A stretch of DNA of 64,000 bases from Sphingobium chungbukense (GTDB lineage Bacteria > Pseudomonadota > Alphaproteobacteria > Sphingomonadales > Sphingomonadaceae): positions 434,001 through 498,000 of the forward strand of contig NZ_LBIC01000007.1 in the NCBI RefSeq assembly GCF_001005725.1. Reading direction: 5' to 3'. The stretch's first letter is position 1, and every line of letters begins with the position of its first letter. The position numbers and the translations under genes are program-made. This document shows, one piece after another, positions 1 through 9,521 of the stretch. A model generated the notes under the pieces. That model searched no databases. It had not been told where the DNA came from and worked only from the letters and a program-made list of their open reading frames with translations.

Positions 1-196
1 CCGGGTGCCGTTTCAGCGCATTCCCCACCCGCGTCGGCCGGTCCATCAATTCCCCGCCGCAATTGGGGCAACGGTCGTCCAACGCTTCCGCGCACGGCGC
101 ACAATAGGTGCATTCGAAGGAACAGATGAATGCGCCCGGCTCATCGGCGGGCAGGTCGATGCCGCAACGTTCGCAGTCGGGGCGCATGTCCAGCAT
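1..196 (-). CDS. DUF1272 domain protein, partial (3' end outside window)
   Basis: Reading the minus strand from the ATG at 194-196 gives a Cys-rich protein that begins [16 protein letters not shown] and continues with paired Cys motifs (CERC, CTYCAPC, CPNCGG). This is the pattern of the short DUF1272 family, probably zinc-binding and of unknown function. Its ATG overlaps the glmM stop codon (TGATG), so it is the last visible gene of a glmM transcript and is translationally coupled to it. About 65 codons are visible before the left window edge and no stop is reached. The family assignment rests on the Cys spacing and the start of the sequence. Confidence 0.75.
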   Translation of the reverse strand, partial: MLDMRPDCERCGIDLPADEPGAFICSFECTYCAPCAEALDDRCPNCGGELMDRPTRVGNALKRHP

Positions 197-1536
197 CAGG
201 CCGCCGCCTTCGCCACGGCGTCGCAGATGCGCTCGACCACGTCCTTGACCTGCTCCTCCCGGTCGCCCTCGGCCATGACGCGGATCACCGGCTCCGTCCC
301 CGAAGGGCGGATCACCAGCCGCCCGCTGCCGTTCAGTTCCGCCTCGGCCTGCGCGATCACCCGCTTCACATCCTCATGTTCCAGCGGCTTGCCGCCTGAG
401 AAGCGGACATTCTTGAGCAATTGCGGCACCGGATCGAACTGGTGCAGCACCTCGCTCGCCGGCTTGCCCGAGCGCACCAGCGCGGCCAATACCTGCAACG
501 CCGCTACCGTGCCGTCCCCGGTCGTCGCATAATCGGACAGGATCATGTGCCCCGACTGCTCGCCGCCAACATTGAACCCACCCTCGCGCATCCGTTCCAG
601 GACATAGCGGTCGCCGACCTTGGTCCGCTCCAGCGCCATGCCCTGCCCGGCGAGGAAGCGCTCCAGCCCGAGGTTCGACATGACCGTCGCCACCAACCCG
701 CCACCGCGCAGGGTGCCCGCCTTCGCGAAATTCCCGGCGATCAGCGCCATGATCTGGTCGCCGTCGACGATCGTGCCATGTTCATCGACGACGATCAGCC
801 GGTCCGCATCACCGTCCAGCGCGATGCCGATGTCCGCACCGGACGATACCACCGTCTCCTGCAAAAGCTGCGGCGAAGTCGAACCGCAACGGTCGTTGAT
901 ATTTGTGCCGTCGGGCGAGACGCCGATCGCGACCACCTCCGCCCCCAATTCCCAGAAGGCGGACGGCGCCACCTGATAGGCCGCACCATTGGCGCAATCG
1001 ACCACGATCTTCAGCCCATCCAACCGCAAATCGGCGGGGAAGCTGGACTTGACCGCATGGATGTAGCGGCCCCGCGCGTCCTCGACACGACGGGCACGGC
1101 CGATGTCCTGTGACGCGGCGAGTGGAATTTCCTGTTCCAGCATCGCTTCGATCTTCAGCTCATCCTCGTCGGACAGCTTGTACCCGTCGGGACCGAACAG
1201 CTTGATGCCATTGTCATAATAGGGATTGTGACTGGCCGAGATCATGACGCCCAGATCGGCGCGCATCGAATGGGCGAGCAGCGCCACGGCCGGGGTGGGG
1301 ATCGGCCCGAACTGCACCACGTCCATGCCGACGGCGGTGAAGCCCGCGACCAGCGCATTTTCCACCATATAGCCCGAAAGCCGCGTGTCCTTGCCGATCA
1401 CCACACGATGGCGATGGGTGCCGCGCTGGAAATGCTTGCCTGCGGCCATGCCCACCTTCATCGCCAGTTCGGCGGTCATTGGCCATTGATTGGTGCGCCC
1501 ACGAATGCCGTCGGTGCCGAAATATCTTCTGCTCAT
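196..1536 (-). CDS. glmM: Phosphoglucosamine mutase
   Basis: Converts glucosamine-6-phosphate to glucosamine-1-phosphate, the step before UDP-GlcNAc in peptidoglycan and LPS synthesis; cytosolic. The 446 aa protein has the usual family length. It starts [13 protein letters not shown], has the phosphoserine loop ([14 protein letters not shown]), the Mg-binding DGDADR loop and the C-terminal phosphate-binding [12 protein letters not shown] motif. The open frame runs upstream to 2046, but that extension is low-complexity shadow sequence; the ATG at 1536 is preceded by an AGGA site and matches the family N-terminus. It is followed by the overlapping DUF1272 gene. Confidence 0.97.
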   Translation of the reverse strand: MSRRYFGTDGIRGRTNQWPMTAELAMKVGMAAGKHFQRGTHRHRVVIGKDTRLSGYMVENALVAGFTAVGMDVVQFGPIPTPAVALLAHSMRADLGVMISASHNPYYDNGIKLFGPDGYKLSDEDELKIEAMLEQEIPLAASQDIGRARRVEDARGRYIHAVKSSFPADLRLDGLKIVVDCANGAAYQVAPSAFWELGAEVVAIGVSPDGTNINDRCGSTSPQLLQETVVSSGADIGIALDGDADRLIVVDEHGTIVDGDQIMALIAGNFAKAGTLRGGGLVATVMSNLGLERFLAGQGMALERTKVGDRYVLERMREGGFNVGGEQSGHMILSDYATTGDGTVAALQVLAALVRSGKPASEVLHQFDPVPQLLKNVRFSGGKPLEHEDVKRVIAQAEAELNGSGRLVIRPSGTEPVIRVMAEGDREEQVKDVVERICDAVAKAAA

Positions 1537-1620
1537 AATCCTCATCCGCCGGTGCGGTGAACCCTGTTCCCTTCCCATAGCAATCTTTGTTCGACTTTCC
1601 AGCAAGGAGCGGCCATCCCC

Positions 1621-3000
1621 TTGCAAATGGACGGATTCAATGCAGCGATCGACGCCCTTTCCGGCGCGGTCTTCATGAAAGTGCCCGTGCTGGGGACGCA
1701 GATCGAACTGATCGTGCTCTATCTGGCGCTGCCGATGCTGTTCTTCACGGTGTGGCTGGGCTTTCCCAATGTCACGGCGGTGGGCCGGGCGATCCGCGTC
1801 CTGCGGACGCAACCGCATGAAGGAGAGGCGAAGGGCGATGTCAGCCAATGGGGCGCGCTGTCCACGGCGCTGTCGGGGACCATCGGCCTCGGCAATATCG
1901 CGGGCGTGGCAGTGGCACTGACCATGGGCGGGCCGGGCGCGATCCTCTGGATGTTCGTCATCGGCTGGTTCGCCATGACGGTGAAGATGGCCGAGGTGAC
2001 GCTGGGACTCAAATATCGCACCTTCGACGCCCAAGGCCATGTGCATGGCGGGCCGATGTATGTGCTCAAGGCGGTGGGCACGGCGCGGGGCTGGCCCAGG
2101 ATCGGGCTGATATTGGGCGGATCATACGCCTTTTTCGCGCTGTTCGGCGCGATCCCGATGGTACAGGTCAACCAGAGCTTCGCGCAGGTGAAGGTGGTCA
2201 CGGGTTTCGGCAACGGCTGGGCCTATGGCATCATCCTCGCTGGCGCGGTGGCGCTGGTAACGCTCGGCGGCGCGGCATGGCTGGGCGAGGTGGCGAAGCG
2301 GCTGACGCCGCTCAAGGTCGCGGTCTATCTGATCGGCGTCGCGACGGTGCTGATCCTGCACGCCGCCGCCATCCCCGCGGCTCTGATGGAAATCTGGCAC
2401 GGCGCCTGGAGCGGGCAGGCCGCGACCGGCGGCGCGGTGGGCGCGTTCGTCGCGGGCATGCGCCGCGCCGTGTTCGCAAGCGAGGCGGGCGTCGGGTCGG
2501 CGGTCATGGCCCATAGTCTGGCCCGCGCGCGGCATCCGGTGTCCGAGGGGCTGGTCGCATTGCTGGAGCCGCTGCTCGGGACGATGATCGTCTGTGCGCT
2601 GGGCGGGCTGGCGCTGGTGGTCGCCGGGACGTGGAAGAGCGGGCTGGAAGGGATCGCGATCACCTCCGCCGCCTTCGCGCAGGTATCGCCCTCCTTCCCC
2701 TGGCTTCTGGCGGTCGTGGTGGTGCTGTTCGCCTATTCGACGCTGGTCGCCTGGGGCTTTTACGGCTTGCAGGCCTGGGGCTATCTGTTCGGCAACGGGC
2801 CGAAGGCGCAGTGGAGCTACAAGATCCTCTATATCGTCGCCCTGCCACCGGCGGCCGCCATCGACCTCGGCCGGGTGGTCGGCATCGTCGACAGCAGCTT
2901 CTTCCTGATGGCGATCCCCAATGTGATCGCACTCTATCTCTGCGCCGGGGAATTGCGGCGCGACGTTCGGGCTTATCTGGCGACGCCCGAAGAGGATTAA
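1621..3000 (+). CDS. Sodium:alanine symporter family (AGCS) transporter
   Basis: An inner-membrane amino acid carrier of the alanine/glycine:cation symporter family. The 459 aa sequence is mostly hydrophobic helices and carries family signatures, including [18 protein letters not shown] near residue 80 and the GAILWM segment after it. A stretch around residues 275-300 ([19 protein letters not shown]) matches the conserved AGCS motif. The start could be TTG 1621 or ATG 1627: the only Shine-Dalgarno-like sequence, AAGGAG at 1604-1609, lies 11 bases from the TTG and 17 from the ATG. The gene is divergent from glmM and its stop overlaps the stop of the convergent peptidase gene. Confidence 0.9.
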   Translation: MQMDGFNAAIDALSGAVFMKVPVLGTQIELIVLYLALPMLFFTVWLGFPNVTAVGRAIRVLRTQPHEGEAKGDVSQWGALSTALSGTIGLGNIAGVAVALTMGGPGAILWMFVIGWFAMTVKMAEVTLGLKYRTFDAQGHVHGGPMYVLKAVGTARGWPRIGLILGGSYAFFALFGAIPMVQVNQSFAQVKVVTGFGNGWAYGIILAGAVALVTLGGAAWLGEVAKRLTPLKVAVYLIGVATVLILHAAAIPAALMEIWHGAWSGQAATGGAVGAFVAGMRRAVFASEAGVGSAVMAHSLARARHPVSEGLVALLEPLLGTMIVCALGGLALVVAGTWKSGLEGIAITSAAFAQVSPSFPWLLAVVVVLFAYSTLVAWGFYGLQAWGYLFGNGPKAQWSYKILYIVALPPAAAIDLGRVVGIVDSSFFLMAIPNVIALYLCAGELRRDVRAYLATPEED

Positions 3001-4319
3001 CGCGCCATCGCCGCCTCGACCTCCTCCACGGTCCGGGGAACGCCTTCGCTCAGCCGCTGCGATCCGGTCTGGGTGATCAGGTAGAGGTCCTCGATCCGGA
3101 TGCCGATATTGGCGGACTGGACATAGAGTCCGGGCTCTATCGTGATGACCGCACCTGCCGGCAACGGTTTCGCCATGTCCCCCACATCATGCACGTCCAG
3201 ACCGACCAGATGGCCAAGTCCATGAGTGAAGTCGTCAATCCGCCCGGCCTTGCGGAAGACGTCCTTCGCCGCCTCCACCAGATCCTCATAATAGACGCCG
3301 GCCTTGAGCTTCGCGGCGGCGGCGGCCTGGGCGGCGAGGACCAGTTCATAGGAGGCGCGCTGTTCGGAGGTGAATTTGCCGCTCGCCGGGAATGTGCGCG
3401 TCACGTCGCAGGCATAGCCACCCACCGAGGCGGCGGCATCGATCAGGATCAGATCGTTGGTCCCGATCACGCCGCTGCCGCCGGTATAATGCAGCGAAGC
3501 GGCGTTGCGCCCCGTCGCGACGATGCTGTCATAGGCCAATCCTTCCCCGCCCCCGGCACGGAAGGCATCCTCCAGGATGGCCTTCAACTGCTTTTCGGTC
3601 ATGCCGGGGCGCACCTGCTTCATCGCGGCGATATGCCCGCGCGCCGTGGCCGCCGCCGCCTTGCGCATCAGGTCGAGTTCGCGCGGTTCCTTGACGATGC
3701 GCAGCGAAGGCAACAGGGCGCTTTCATCCTTGAGCGAGACGCCCGGAACCCGCTGCATCACCTTGCCGTAAAGTTCCAGCGCCTTTGGCACCGGGGCGGA
3801 AGCGCTGACAATCGGCCCTAGGAAATGCAGCGTCTTGGAGCGTTCGGCGAGGGTCGTCACGAGGCTGCCGAGGCCGCCCGTCCGCGACACGCGGGCAAAG
3901 CCGGTGCGACGCTCCAGTTCGGTGCCCAGCGGCAGGCGCTCGACTTCCCAGCGTTCCGCCTCCGGATCGCGCGAGGGGAGCAGCAGCCATTCCTTGATCG
4001 TCCGCTCGGCGGGCGCCATGACCAGGATCGCGCCGGGCTCATCGACGATGCCCGTCAGCCAGGCAAAATCGCCGTCCTGAACGAACGGCGGCGCCACCGC
4101 GGCGCTGCTTTGCACTGGATCGGCGCCAAAGACGACCGCAACGCCGTCCTTCAGCACATCCATGACGCGGCGGCGGCGCTCACGGAATATGTCAGGCGCG
4201 AAGGGTGATGTGCCCGCCGGGGTCGCGAAGCCCTGCGGCGGCATTGTCTGCGCGGAGAGTCGCGTGGAAAGGACCAGGGATGCCGTAGCACCCGTCAGCA
4301 TGGTCCGCCGATCATACAT
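2997..4319 (-). CDS. M24 family Xaa-Pro aminopeptidase, exported
   Basis: A metallopeptidase of the pita-bread fold that removes N-terminal residues preceding proline. Metal-site motifs are in order: LIDAAASVGGYACDVTRTFP (Asp ligands), THGLGHLVGLDVHD (His), TIEPGLY and GIRIEDLYLI (Glu ligands). The N-terminus MYDRRTMLTGATASLVL has a twin-arginine-like pattern and a hydrophobic stretch ending in LSAQ, so export, possibly by Tat, is likely. The start at 4319 was chosen because AAGGGAGA lies just upstream. It converges on the symporter with a 4-base overlap of the stop codons. The in vivo substrate is unknown. Confidence 0.9.
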   Translation of the reverse strand: MYDRRTMLTGATASLVLSTRLSAQTMPPQGFATPAGTSPFAPDIFRERRRRVMDVLKDGVAVVFGADPVQSSAAVAPPFVQDGDFAWLTGIVDEPGAILVMAPAERTIKEWLLLPSRDPEAERWEVERLPLGTELERRTGFARVSRTGGLGSLVTTLAERSKTLHFLGPIVSASAPVPKALELYGKVMQRVPGVSLKDESALLPSLRIVKEPRELDLMRKAAAATARGHIAAMKQVRPGMTEKQLKAILEDAFRAGGGEGLAYDSIVATGRNAASLHYTGGSGVIGTNDLILIDAAASVGGYACDVTRTFPASGKFTSEQRASYELVLAAQAAAAAKLKAGVYYEDLVEAAKDVFRKAGRIDDFTHGLGHLVGLDVHDVGDMAKPLPAGAVITIEPGLYVQSANIGIRIEDLYLITQTGSQRLSEGVPRTVEEVEAAMAR

Positions 4320-4396
4320 AGAAATCTCCCTTGCTGCGCCGACAGGAGCATGAAAGGGCATGATCGGCAAGGGCGTATCAGGGCGATGATACAGTA

Positions 4397-4422
4397 AAGG
4401 CCCCGCCGATTGGCGGGGCCTT
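4397..4422 (-). terminator. Rho-independent terminator downstream of the csbD-like gene
   Basis: Inverted repeat AAGGCCCCGCC-GATT-GGCGGGGCCTT lies 22 bases past the csbD-like stop. Read on the minus strand the stem is followed by a short T-rich stretch. Confidence 0.75.
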
Positions 4423-4443
4423 CCCAAGCGCGGGTAAAGCGGA

Positions 4444-4626
4444 TCAGATCTTGTCGCCAAGCGCCCCTTTCACTGATCCCTTGATGTCCTGCACCGTGCC
4501 CTTGGCCTTCTGTGCCTGGCCTTCCGCGACCAGATCGGGATCACGCCTGTTCTTGCCGACGGCTTCCTTCACGGCGCCCATCGCCTTGTTGCCCGCAGCC
4601 TTTGCCTTGTCGGTCAGTTCACCCAT
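4444..4626 (-). CDS. CsbD-like stress protein
   Basis: A 60 aa hydrophilic, Lys/Ala/Gly-rich protein typical of the CsbD family, which accumulates in the general stress response in many bacteria; the molecular role is unknown. Sequence features are MGELTDKAKAAGNKAMGAVK at the start and a KAKGTVQDIKGSVKGALGDK tail, matching the family. The ATG at 4626 follows AGGAGAAG. About 50-70 bases upstream on the minus strand there is GCAAC, 17 bases, then GTT, one mismatch from the GGAAC-N17-GTT type promoter used by EcfG sigma factors; this is suggestive only. Confidence 0.9.
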   Translation of the reverse strand: MGELTDKAKAAGNKAMGAVKEAVGKNRRDPDLVAEGQAQKAKGTVQDIKGSVKGALGDKI

Positions 4627-4747
4627 GGGACTTCTCCTGTCTGTTGCTGTTGCAGGATCAACAGCGGGGCGGACAGAAGGTTGCCATCGGTGCGAAAGCG
4701 AAATGGTGGGCCTGGGCAGGGGCGGCCCTTTGGACGCCAAAAGAAAA

Positions 4748-4766
4748 GGGCCGGAAAATCCGGCCC
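4748..4766 (-). terminator. Terminator of the rplM-rpsI operon
   Basis: GGGCCGGA-AAA-TCCGGCCC forms a perfect 8-bp stem about 30 bases after the rpsI stop, followed on the minus strand by TTTTCTTTT. Confidence 0.85.
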
Positions 4767-4795
4767 TTCCCCAAATGTCGTTCCGATCGAACCGA

Positions 4796-5332
4796 TCAGC
4801 GCTTCGAGAACTGGAAGCTGCGGCGGGCCTTGGCCTTACCGTACTTCTTACGCTCGACGGCGCGGCTGTCGCGGGTCAGGAAGCCTTCGGCCTTGACCGC
4901 GCTGCGCAGCGCCGGTTCGTACTTCGACAAAGCCTGGGCGATGCCGTGCTTGACCGCGCCGGCCTGGCCGGACAGACCGCCGCCCTTGACGGTGGCGATC
5001 ACGTCATACTGGCCTTCGCGCTCGGTGACGCCGAACGGCTGGTTGATCACCAGACGCAGGGTCGGGCGAGCGAAATAGACTTCCTGATCGCGGCCGTTGA
5101 CCGTGATCTTGCCGGTGCCGGGCTTCACCCAGACGCGGGCGACGGCGTCCTTGCGGCGGCCGGTCGCATAGGCGCGGCCGAGGCTGTCGATTTCCTGGGC
5201 GCGCAGCGGAGCCGAAGGCTGAACCGGAGCGATCGGCGCGTCGGCGGCGACGGTTTCGGCAGCGACGGCAGGCGCCGGAGCGTTGGCGGTCAGCGACGCG
5301 AGGTCGGACAGGGACTGGCGGTTATCGGACAT
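4796..5332 (-). CDS. rpsI: 30S ribosomal protein S9
   Basis: Small-subunit ribosomal protein whose C-terminal tail reaches the decoding site. The conserved body begins at about residue 53 ([18 protein letters not shown]) and ends with the invariant basic tail [11 protein letters not shown]. The protein is 178 aa, longer than the roughly 130 aa of E. coli S9, because of an Ala/Pro-rich N-terminal extension of about 50 residues, common in sphingomonads. The ATG overlaps the rplM stop by one base, the standard rplM-rpsI operon. Confidence 0.98.
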   Translation of the reverse strand: MSDNRQSLSDLASLTANAPAPAVAAETVAADAPIAPVQPSAPLRAQEIDSLGRAYATGRRKDAVARVWVKPGTGKITVNGRDQEVYFARPTLRLVINQPFGVTEREGQYDVIATVKGGGLSGQAGAVKHGIAQALSKYEPALRSAVKAEGFLTRDSRAVERKKYGKAKARRSFQFSKR

Positions 5333-5811
5333 TAGGCACCCACCTTGTTCTTGCGGTTGCGCGACGCGAAGTCGAGCACTTCGGGGTTCTGCGCAGCGTG
5401 CGAATGCTCGGCACCGGCGAAGATGCGCAGGTTGCGCATCTGCTGGCGGCCCAGCGGACCACGGGGGATCATGCGCTCAACGGCCTTTTCCAGGACGCGC
5501 TCGGGGAAACGCCCTTCCAGAACCTTCTGGGGGGTGGTTTCCTTGATGCCGCCGGCATAGCCGGTGTGCTTGTAATAGACCTTGTCGGTCAGCTTGCGGC
5601 CGGTGAACTTCACCTTCTGAGCGTTGATGATGATGACATTGTCACCGCAATCGACGTGGGGGGTGAAGCTCGGCTTGTGCTTGCCGCGCAGGATGTTCGC
5701 GACGGTCGAAGCGAGGCGGCCGACGACGAGACCTTCCGCGTCGATCAGGATCCACTTCTTTTCGACCGTTGCCGGGGTTGCCGGCTTGGTGGTCTTCATC
5801 AGCGCCTTCAT
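5332..5811 (-). CDS. rplM: 50S ribosomal protein L13
   Basis: Large-subunit ribosomal protein, an early 23S rRNA-binding assembly protein. The 159 aa sequence contains the family core ([17 protein letters not shown] near residue 20, [31 protein letters not shown] and [16 protein letters not shown]). A GGAG site lies 9 bases before the ATG at 5811; a second in-frame ATG occurs four codons later. It leads the rplM-rpsI operon, and the 130-base gap upstream should hold its promoter. That gap also contains ACGGGTA/TACCCGT, a hairpin next to the cutA stop. Confidence 0.98.
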   Translation of the reverse strand: MKALMKTTKPATPATVEKKWILIDAEGLVVGRLASTVANILRGKHKPSFTPHVDCGDNVIIINAQKVKFTGRKLTDKVYYKHTGYAGGIKETTPQKVLEGRFPERVLEKAVERMIPRGPLGRQQMRNLRIFAGAEHSHAAQNPEVLDFASRNRKNKVGA

Positions 5812-5941
5812 GGTGCCAATCTCCAGTTAAATGCATAAACCGATCGCCGTCGCCGGCCTTCGGAAGATGCGCGCTAATGACGGGTGGGGCCGCACAAGTC
5901 AAGAGATTCGGCGGCTTTGCTGACGGGTAAAATAATACCCG

Positions 5942-6262
5942 TTACTTGGCGAGCTGTTCACCCACCCAGCGGGCGAAGCCGCTGTCGGCGGCCTCCACCG
6001 GCAGGGCGAGGATCGCGGGAACCTCATAATCATGCAGTTCCGCGATGCGTGCCATCAGCGCTTCGCGGCGCGACGGCGCGGTCTTGAAGAGGACGGGCAC
6101 CTCCGCCGTCTCCTCCATAACGCCGTTCCATTCGTAGAGGGACGTCGCCTCCCCCAGCAGGTTGGCGCAGGCGATCAGCCGTTCCTCGATCAGCCGGCGC
6201 GCCACCCGCATCGCCGCGTCGCGCGAGCCGAACAGCGTGTAGACGAGCGCGACGGCGCTCAT
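5942..6262 (-). CDS. cutA: Divalent cation tolerance protein CutA
   Basis: A small trimeric protein of the CutA1 fold, linked in other bacteria to copper tolerance; its exact role is unsettled. The 106 aa sequence shows ARRLIEERLIACANLL near residue 22, SLYEWNGVMEETAEVPVLFKT in the middle and HDYEVPAILALPV toward the end, which are the family landmarks. The ATG at 6262 overlaps the ctaA stop (ATGA), so the two genes are translationally coupled. A longer open frame upstream of this start is shadow sequence. Confidence 0.95.
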   Translation of the reverse strand: MSAVALVYTLFGSRDAAMRVARRLIEERLIACANLLGEATSLYEWNGVMEETAEVPVLFKTAPSRREALMARIAELHDYEVPAILALPVEAADSGFARWVGEQLAK

Positions 6263-7305
6263 CCCCGCCGTTCCCCAAGGCTGTGCGCCGCCCAGGCGGC
6301 AGCGGCGACCACCAGCGCGCCGACCGCCTGGTGCAGCACGGCGAGCGGCAGCGCGATGCCACTGATGACGGTGGCGATACCGAGCGCGATCTGCGTACCG
6401 ACGGCGGCATTGAGCGCGATCGAAGGACCGCGATCCCCGGCCTGCTTCGCCATGCGGGCGAGCAGGATCAGCATGGCGGCCGTGATCCAGGCCCACCAGC
6501 GATGGATGAAATGCACCAGATAGGGATCGCTCGATATCGTGGCCCAGAGCGAGCCGAGCCACTCTATGCCCCGCGGCACGAAATGATCGTTCATCAGCGG
6601 CCAGGTGCTGGACACATAGCCCGCATCCAGCCCCGCGGTGAACGCGCCGAACATGAGTTGCACCAGCAGTGCGACCAGCGCGGCGATCGCGAAGGGATGC
6701 AGCATAGCCGGCTTGGCGAAGGGCGTCCTCGACCGGGTCAGCAGGTCGAGCGCGGTCCAGATGAGCCCGCCCATGATGAACAATGCCGTCAGCAGATGCA
6801 CGGCGAGGCGATAATGACTGACGTCGGTGCGCACCGACAGGCCCGATTTCACCATCCACCAGCCGATCGCGCCCTGCAATCCGCCCAGTGCCAGCAAAGC
6901 GATGAGGCGCGGCCCATAGCCCTGCGGAATCGCCCTTTTCCATGCGAACCAGAGCAGCGGCAACGCGAAGGCCACGCCGATCAGCCGCCCCAGCAGCCGG
7001 TGGACCCATTCCCAGAAGAAGATGAACTGGAAATCGCCCAGCGTCATGCCCTGCCGCAGCTGCTGATATTCGGGAATCTGCTGATAGTCGCGGAACGCCT
7101 CCATCCACTGATCGTGGGTCAGCGGCGGGATGGCGCCGGTGATCGGCTTCCACTGGGTGATCGACAGGCCGGATTCGGTCAGGCGGGTGATGCCGCCCAC
7201 CACGACCATGCAGAAGACGAGGGCGGCGACGGCCAGCAGCCAGCGCGCGATCGATGCTGGACGCGGGACGGCTATGGCGGGGCGGCTGAGGGTCAACGCG
7301 GTCAT
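6259..7305 (-). CDS. ctaA: Heme A synthase (CtaA/COX15)
   Basis: Inner-membrane enzyme that oxidises the C8 methyl group of heme O to make heme A for aa3-type cytochrome oxidase. The 348 aa protein has about eight hydrophobic helices in the COX15-type arrangement. Conserved features are GGITRLTESGLSITQWKP at about residues 38-55, an FEFIFFWEWVHR-like segment with a heme-ligand His near residue 105, GLQGAIGWWMVKSGL and the second-half FIHRWWAW motif. It is the first gene of a ctaA-cutA pair with a 4-base overlap, divergent from the histidine kinase. Confidence 0.96.
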   Translation of the reverse strand: MTALTLSRPAIAVPRPASIARWLLAVAALVFCMVVVGGITRLTESGLSITQWKPITGAIPPLTHDQWMEAFRDYQQIPEYQQLRQGMTLGDFQFIFFWEWVHRLLGRLIGVAFALPLLWFAWKRAIPQGYGPRLIALLALGGLQGAIGWWMVKSGLSVRTDVSHYRLAVHLLTALFIMGGLIWTALDLLTRSRTPFAKPAMLHPFAIAALVALLVQLMFGAFTAGLDAGYVSSTWPLMNDHFVPRGIEWLGSLWATISSDPYLVHFIHRWWAWITAAMLILLARMAKQAGDRGPSIALNAAVGTQIALGIATVISGIALPLAVLHQAVGALVVAAAAWAAHSLGERRG

Positions 7306-7450
7306 GGCGCCGATCCATGCGCTGTTGTTCGCCCTGTTGCAAGGATAACCCGGAAGATGGACAAAAGGTCATAACGGCCCGCGCAGCAACGGATACAAAA
7401 GGTTGGACAGGCGTATCGGGCCTCATGAGGAGATTGATCGAGGATAGGCG

Positions 7451-9496
7451 ATGAGCAGTGCCGGCACTGCCGCCATGATCGCCGCGCAAGGGCCGATCGG
7501 TGCCCTGACCGCGCAGATCGATGCCAACTCGCCGCTGGGTCCGGTAGAGGGCTGGTCGCCCGCGCTGATATCGACCGTCCGGCTGATGCTGTCGTCCACG
7601 GCCGAGATCGTGCTGTTCTGGGGGCCGGACCTGTGCGCCCTCTATAATGAAGCCTATATGCCCACCATCGGCGACAAGCATCCACGCGTGCTGGGCCGTC
7701 CAGCGCGGGAGGGTTGGGCAGAGCTATGGGACGATCTGGAGCCGTTGCTGCGGTCCGTGATCCAGGACGGCCAGTCGGTGCATGCCAAGGATCGCCCCTT
7801 CTATATCGAGCGCGACGGCGACCAGGGGGAAGAGGTGTTCTTCGACATCAGCTATTCCCCTGTGTTCGAGGCGGACGGATCGATCGGCGGCGCGCTCTGC
7901 ATCGTCAGCGAGACGACCAGACGCGTGCGGGCCGAGCAGGAGATGCGGGCGGACCGCGCCCGGCTGTGGGCGCTGGCGCGCGACCCTTTCCTGGTCGCAG
8001 ACAGGAACGGCGTGTGGATCGCCGCCAGTCCCGCCTGGACCGATATATTGGGCTGGAGCGAACAGGAACTGATCGGCCGCACGTCGGAATGGATGGAACA
8101 TCCCGACGATCTGGAGAGGACGCGGGGCGAACTGGCCGGTCTGGCGAGCGGCAGGCCGACGGTGCGTTTCGAAAACCGGTTCCGCGCGAAGGACGGCGGC
8201 TATCGCAATTTCAGCTGGACCGCCGTGCCGGAAAACGACCTCATCTATTGCGTCGCCCGCGATGTGACGGAACAGCGGGCCCATGCCAGGGCGCTGGCGG
8301 ACGCGGAAGAGGCGCTGCGGCAGGCGCAGAAGATGGAGACGCTGGGCCAGCTTACCGGCGGGGTGGCGCATGATTTCAACAATCTGCTCCAGATCGTCAC
8401 CGGCAATCTGGAACTGTTGCAACGCGGTCTTGAAAAAATCTCCGACGATGATCAGCCGCGATTGCGCCGGGCGGCGGACAACGCCATGGCGGGGGCCGAA
8501 CGCGCGGCGCTGCTGACCCAGCGGCTGCTCGCCTTTTCCCGCCGCCAGCCGCTCGCGCCCGAGCGGATCGATCCCAACCGGTTGGTGAGCGGCATGTCCG
8601 ACATGCTGATACGGTCGCTGGGCGAGACGATCGAGATCGAGCTGATCCAGGGGGCACGGGTCTGGGCGGTCGAGATCGACATCAACCAGATGGAAAATGC
8701 GTTATTGAACCTGGCCGTCAACGCGCGCGACGCGATGCCGCTGGGCGGCAAGCTGACCATCGAGGTCGCCAACACCCATATCGATGCCGTCTATGCCGCG
8801 CAGGAGGCGGAGGTGTTGCCGGGCCAATATGTGCTGATCAGCGTATCGGACACCGGTGAGGGCATGGACGAGGAGGTGCTGAGCCACGCCATCGAACCCT
8901 TCTTCACCACCAAGGAGGTCGGGCGCGGCACGGGCCTGGGCCTTTCCATGGTCTATGGCTTCATCAAGCAGTCGGGCGGCCATATCCGCGTCTATTCGGA
9001 GGCCGGGCACGGCACGACGGTGAAGATCTACCTGCCCCGCTTCTACGGCCCCCTGCCGGACAACGACACGGGCGCGGAGCATCGGACCCCGCCGATATGC
9101 GGCGGCGACGAGACGGTGCTGGTGTGCGAGGATGACGAGAAAGTCCGCGCCTATACCGTCGATGTGCTGAGGGAACTGGGTTATCAAGTGATCGAGGCGG
9201 GCAACGGCGCGGCCGCGTTGCAGGCGCTGGAAGAGGCCCCGGAGCCGATCCACCTGCTGTTCACCGACGTCATCCTGCCGGGCGGAATGACCGGCGCCGA
9301 CATCGCGCAGGAGGCGCAGGTGCGGCAGCCGGGCCTGAAGGTGCTGTTCGCGACTGGCTATGCCCGCAATGCGATCATCCACCACGGCCGGCTCGATCCG
9401 GGGGTGGAATTGCTGACCAAGCCCTTCACCTATGCCGAGCTGGCGGCGAAGGTGCGGGATATGCTGGATCGCACCGAGGCGCGTCAGGTGGTGTGA
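7451..9496 (+). CDS. Hybrid sensor histidine kinase with PAS domain and receiver
   Basis: A soluble-looking sensor with no clear membrane helix. Domain order: an N-terminal PAS/GAF-like sensory region (residues ~20-155), a PAS domain (~165-285), a HisKA domain with phospho-acceptor His307 in GGVAHDFNNLLQ, an HATPase with N-box NLAVNARDAMP and the GRGTGLGLSMVYG ATP lid, and a C-terminal receiver (~555-675) with Asp606 in LLFTDVILPGG and Lys in TKPFTY. Length is 681 aa. AGGA lies 6 bases before the ATG. No cognate response regulator is adjacent, so it probably passes phosphate to a distant partner. The signal sensed cannot be told from sequence. Confidence 0.92.
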   Translation: MSSAGTAAMIAAQGPIGALTAQIDANSPLGPVEGWSPALISTVRLMLSSTAEIVLFWGPDLCALYNEAYMPTIGDKHPRVLGRPAREGWAELWDDLEPLLRSVIQDGQSVHAKDRPFYIERDGDQGEEVFFDISYSPVFEADGSIGGALCIVSETTRRVRAEQEMRADRARLWALARDPFLVADRNGVWIAASPAWTDILGWSEQELIGRTSEWMEHPDDLERTRGELAGLASGRPTVRFENRFRAKDGGYRNFSWTAVPENDLIYCVARDVTEQRAHARALADAEEALRQAQKMETLGQLTGGVAHDFNNLLQIVTGNLELLQRGLEKISDDDQPRLRRAADNAMAGAERAALLTQRLLAFSRRQPLAPERIDPNRLVSGMSDMLIRSLGETIEIELIQGARVWAVEIDINQMENALLNLAVNARDAMPLGGKLTIEVANTHIDAVYAAQEAEVLPGQYVLISVSDTGEGMDEEVLSHAIEPFFTTKEVGRGTGLGLSMVYGFIKQSGGHIRVYSEAGHGTTVKIYLPRFYGPLPDNDTGAEHRTPPICGGDETVLVCEDDEKVRAYTVDVLRELGYQVIEAGNGAAALQALEEAPEPIHLLFTDVILPGGMTGADIAQEAQVRQPGLKVLFATGYARNAIIHHGRLDPGVELLTKPFTYAELAAKVRDMLDRTEARQVV

Positions 9497-9521
9497 GGCG
9501 CCCGGTCCTTCAATGCCATGG

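Noticed and set aside
196..2046. A 616-codon reading frame on the minus strand covering glmM
   Set aside because: Only the part from 1536 matches GlmM; the upstream part is low-complexity and overlaps the symporter gene.
5922..5943. ACGGGTA/TACCCGT hairpin after cutA as a terminator
   Set aside because: The stem is 6-7 bp with no T run and overlaps the cutA stop codon; too weak to call.
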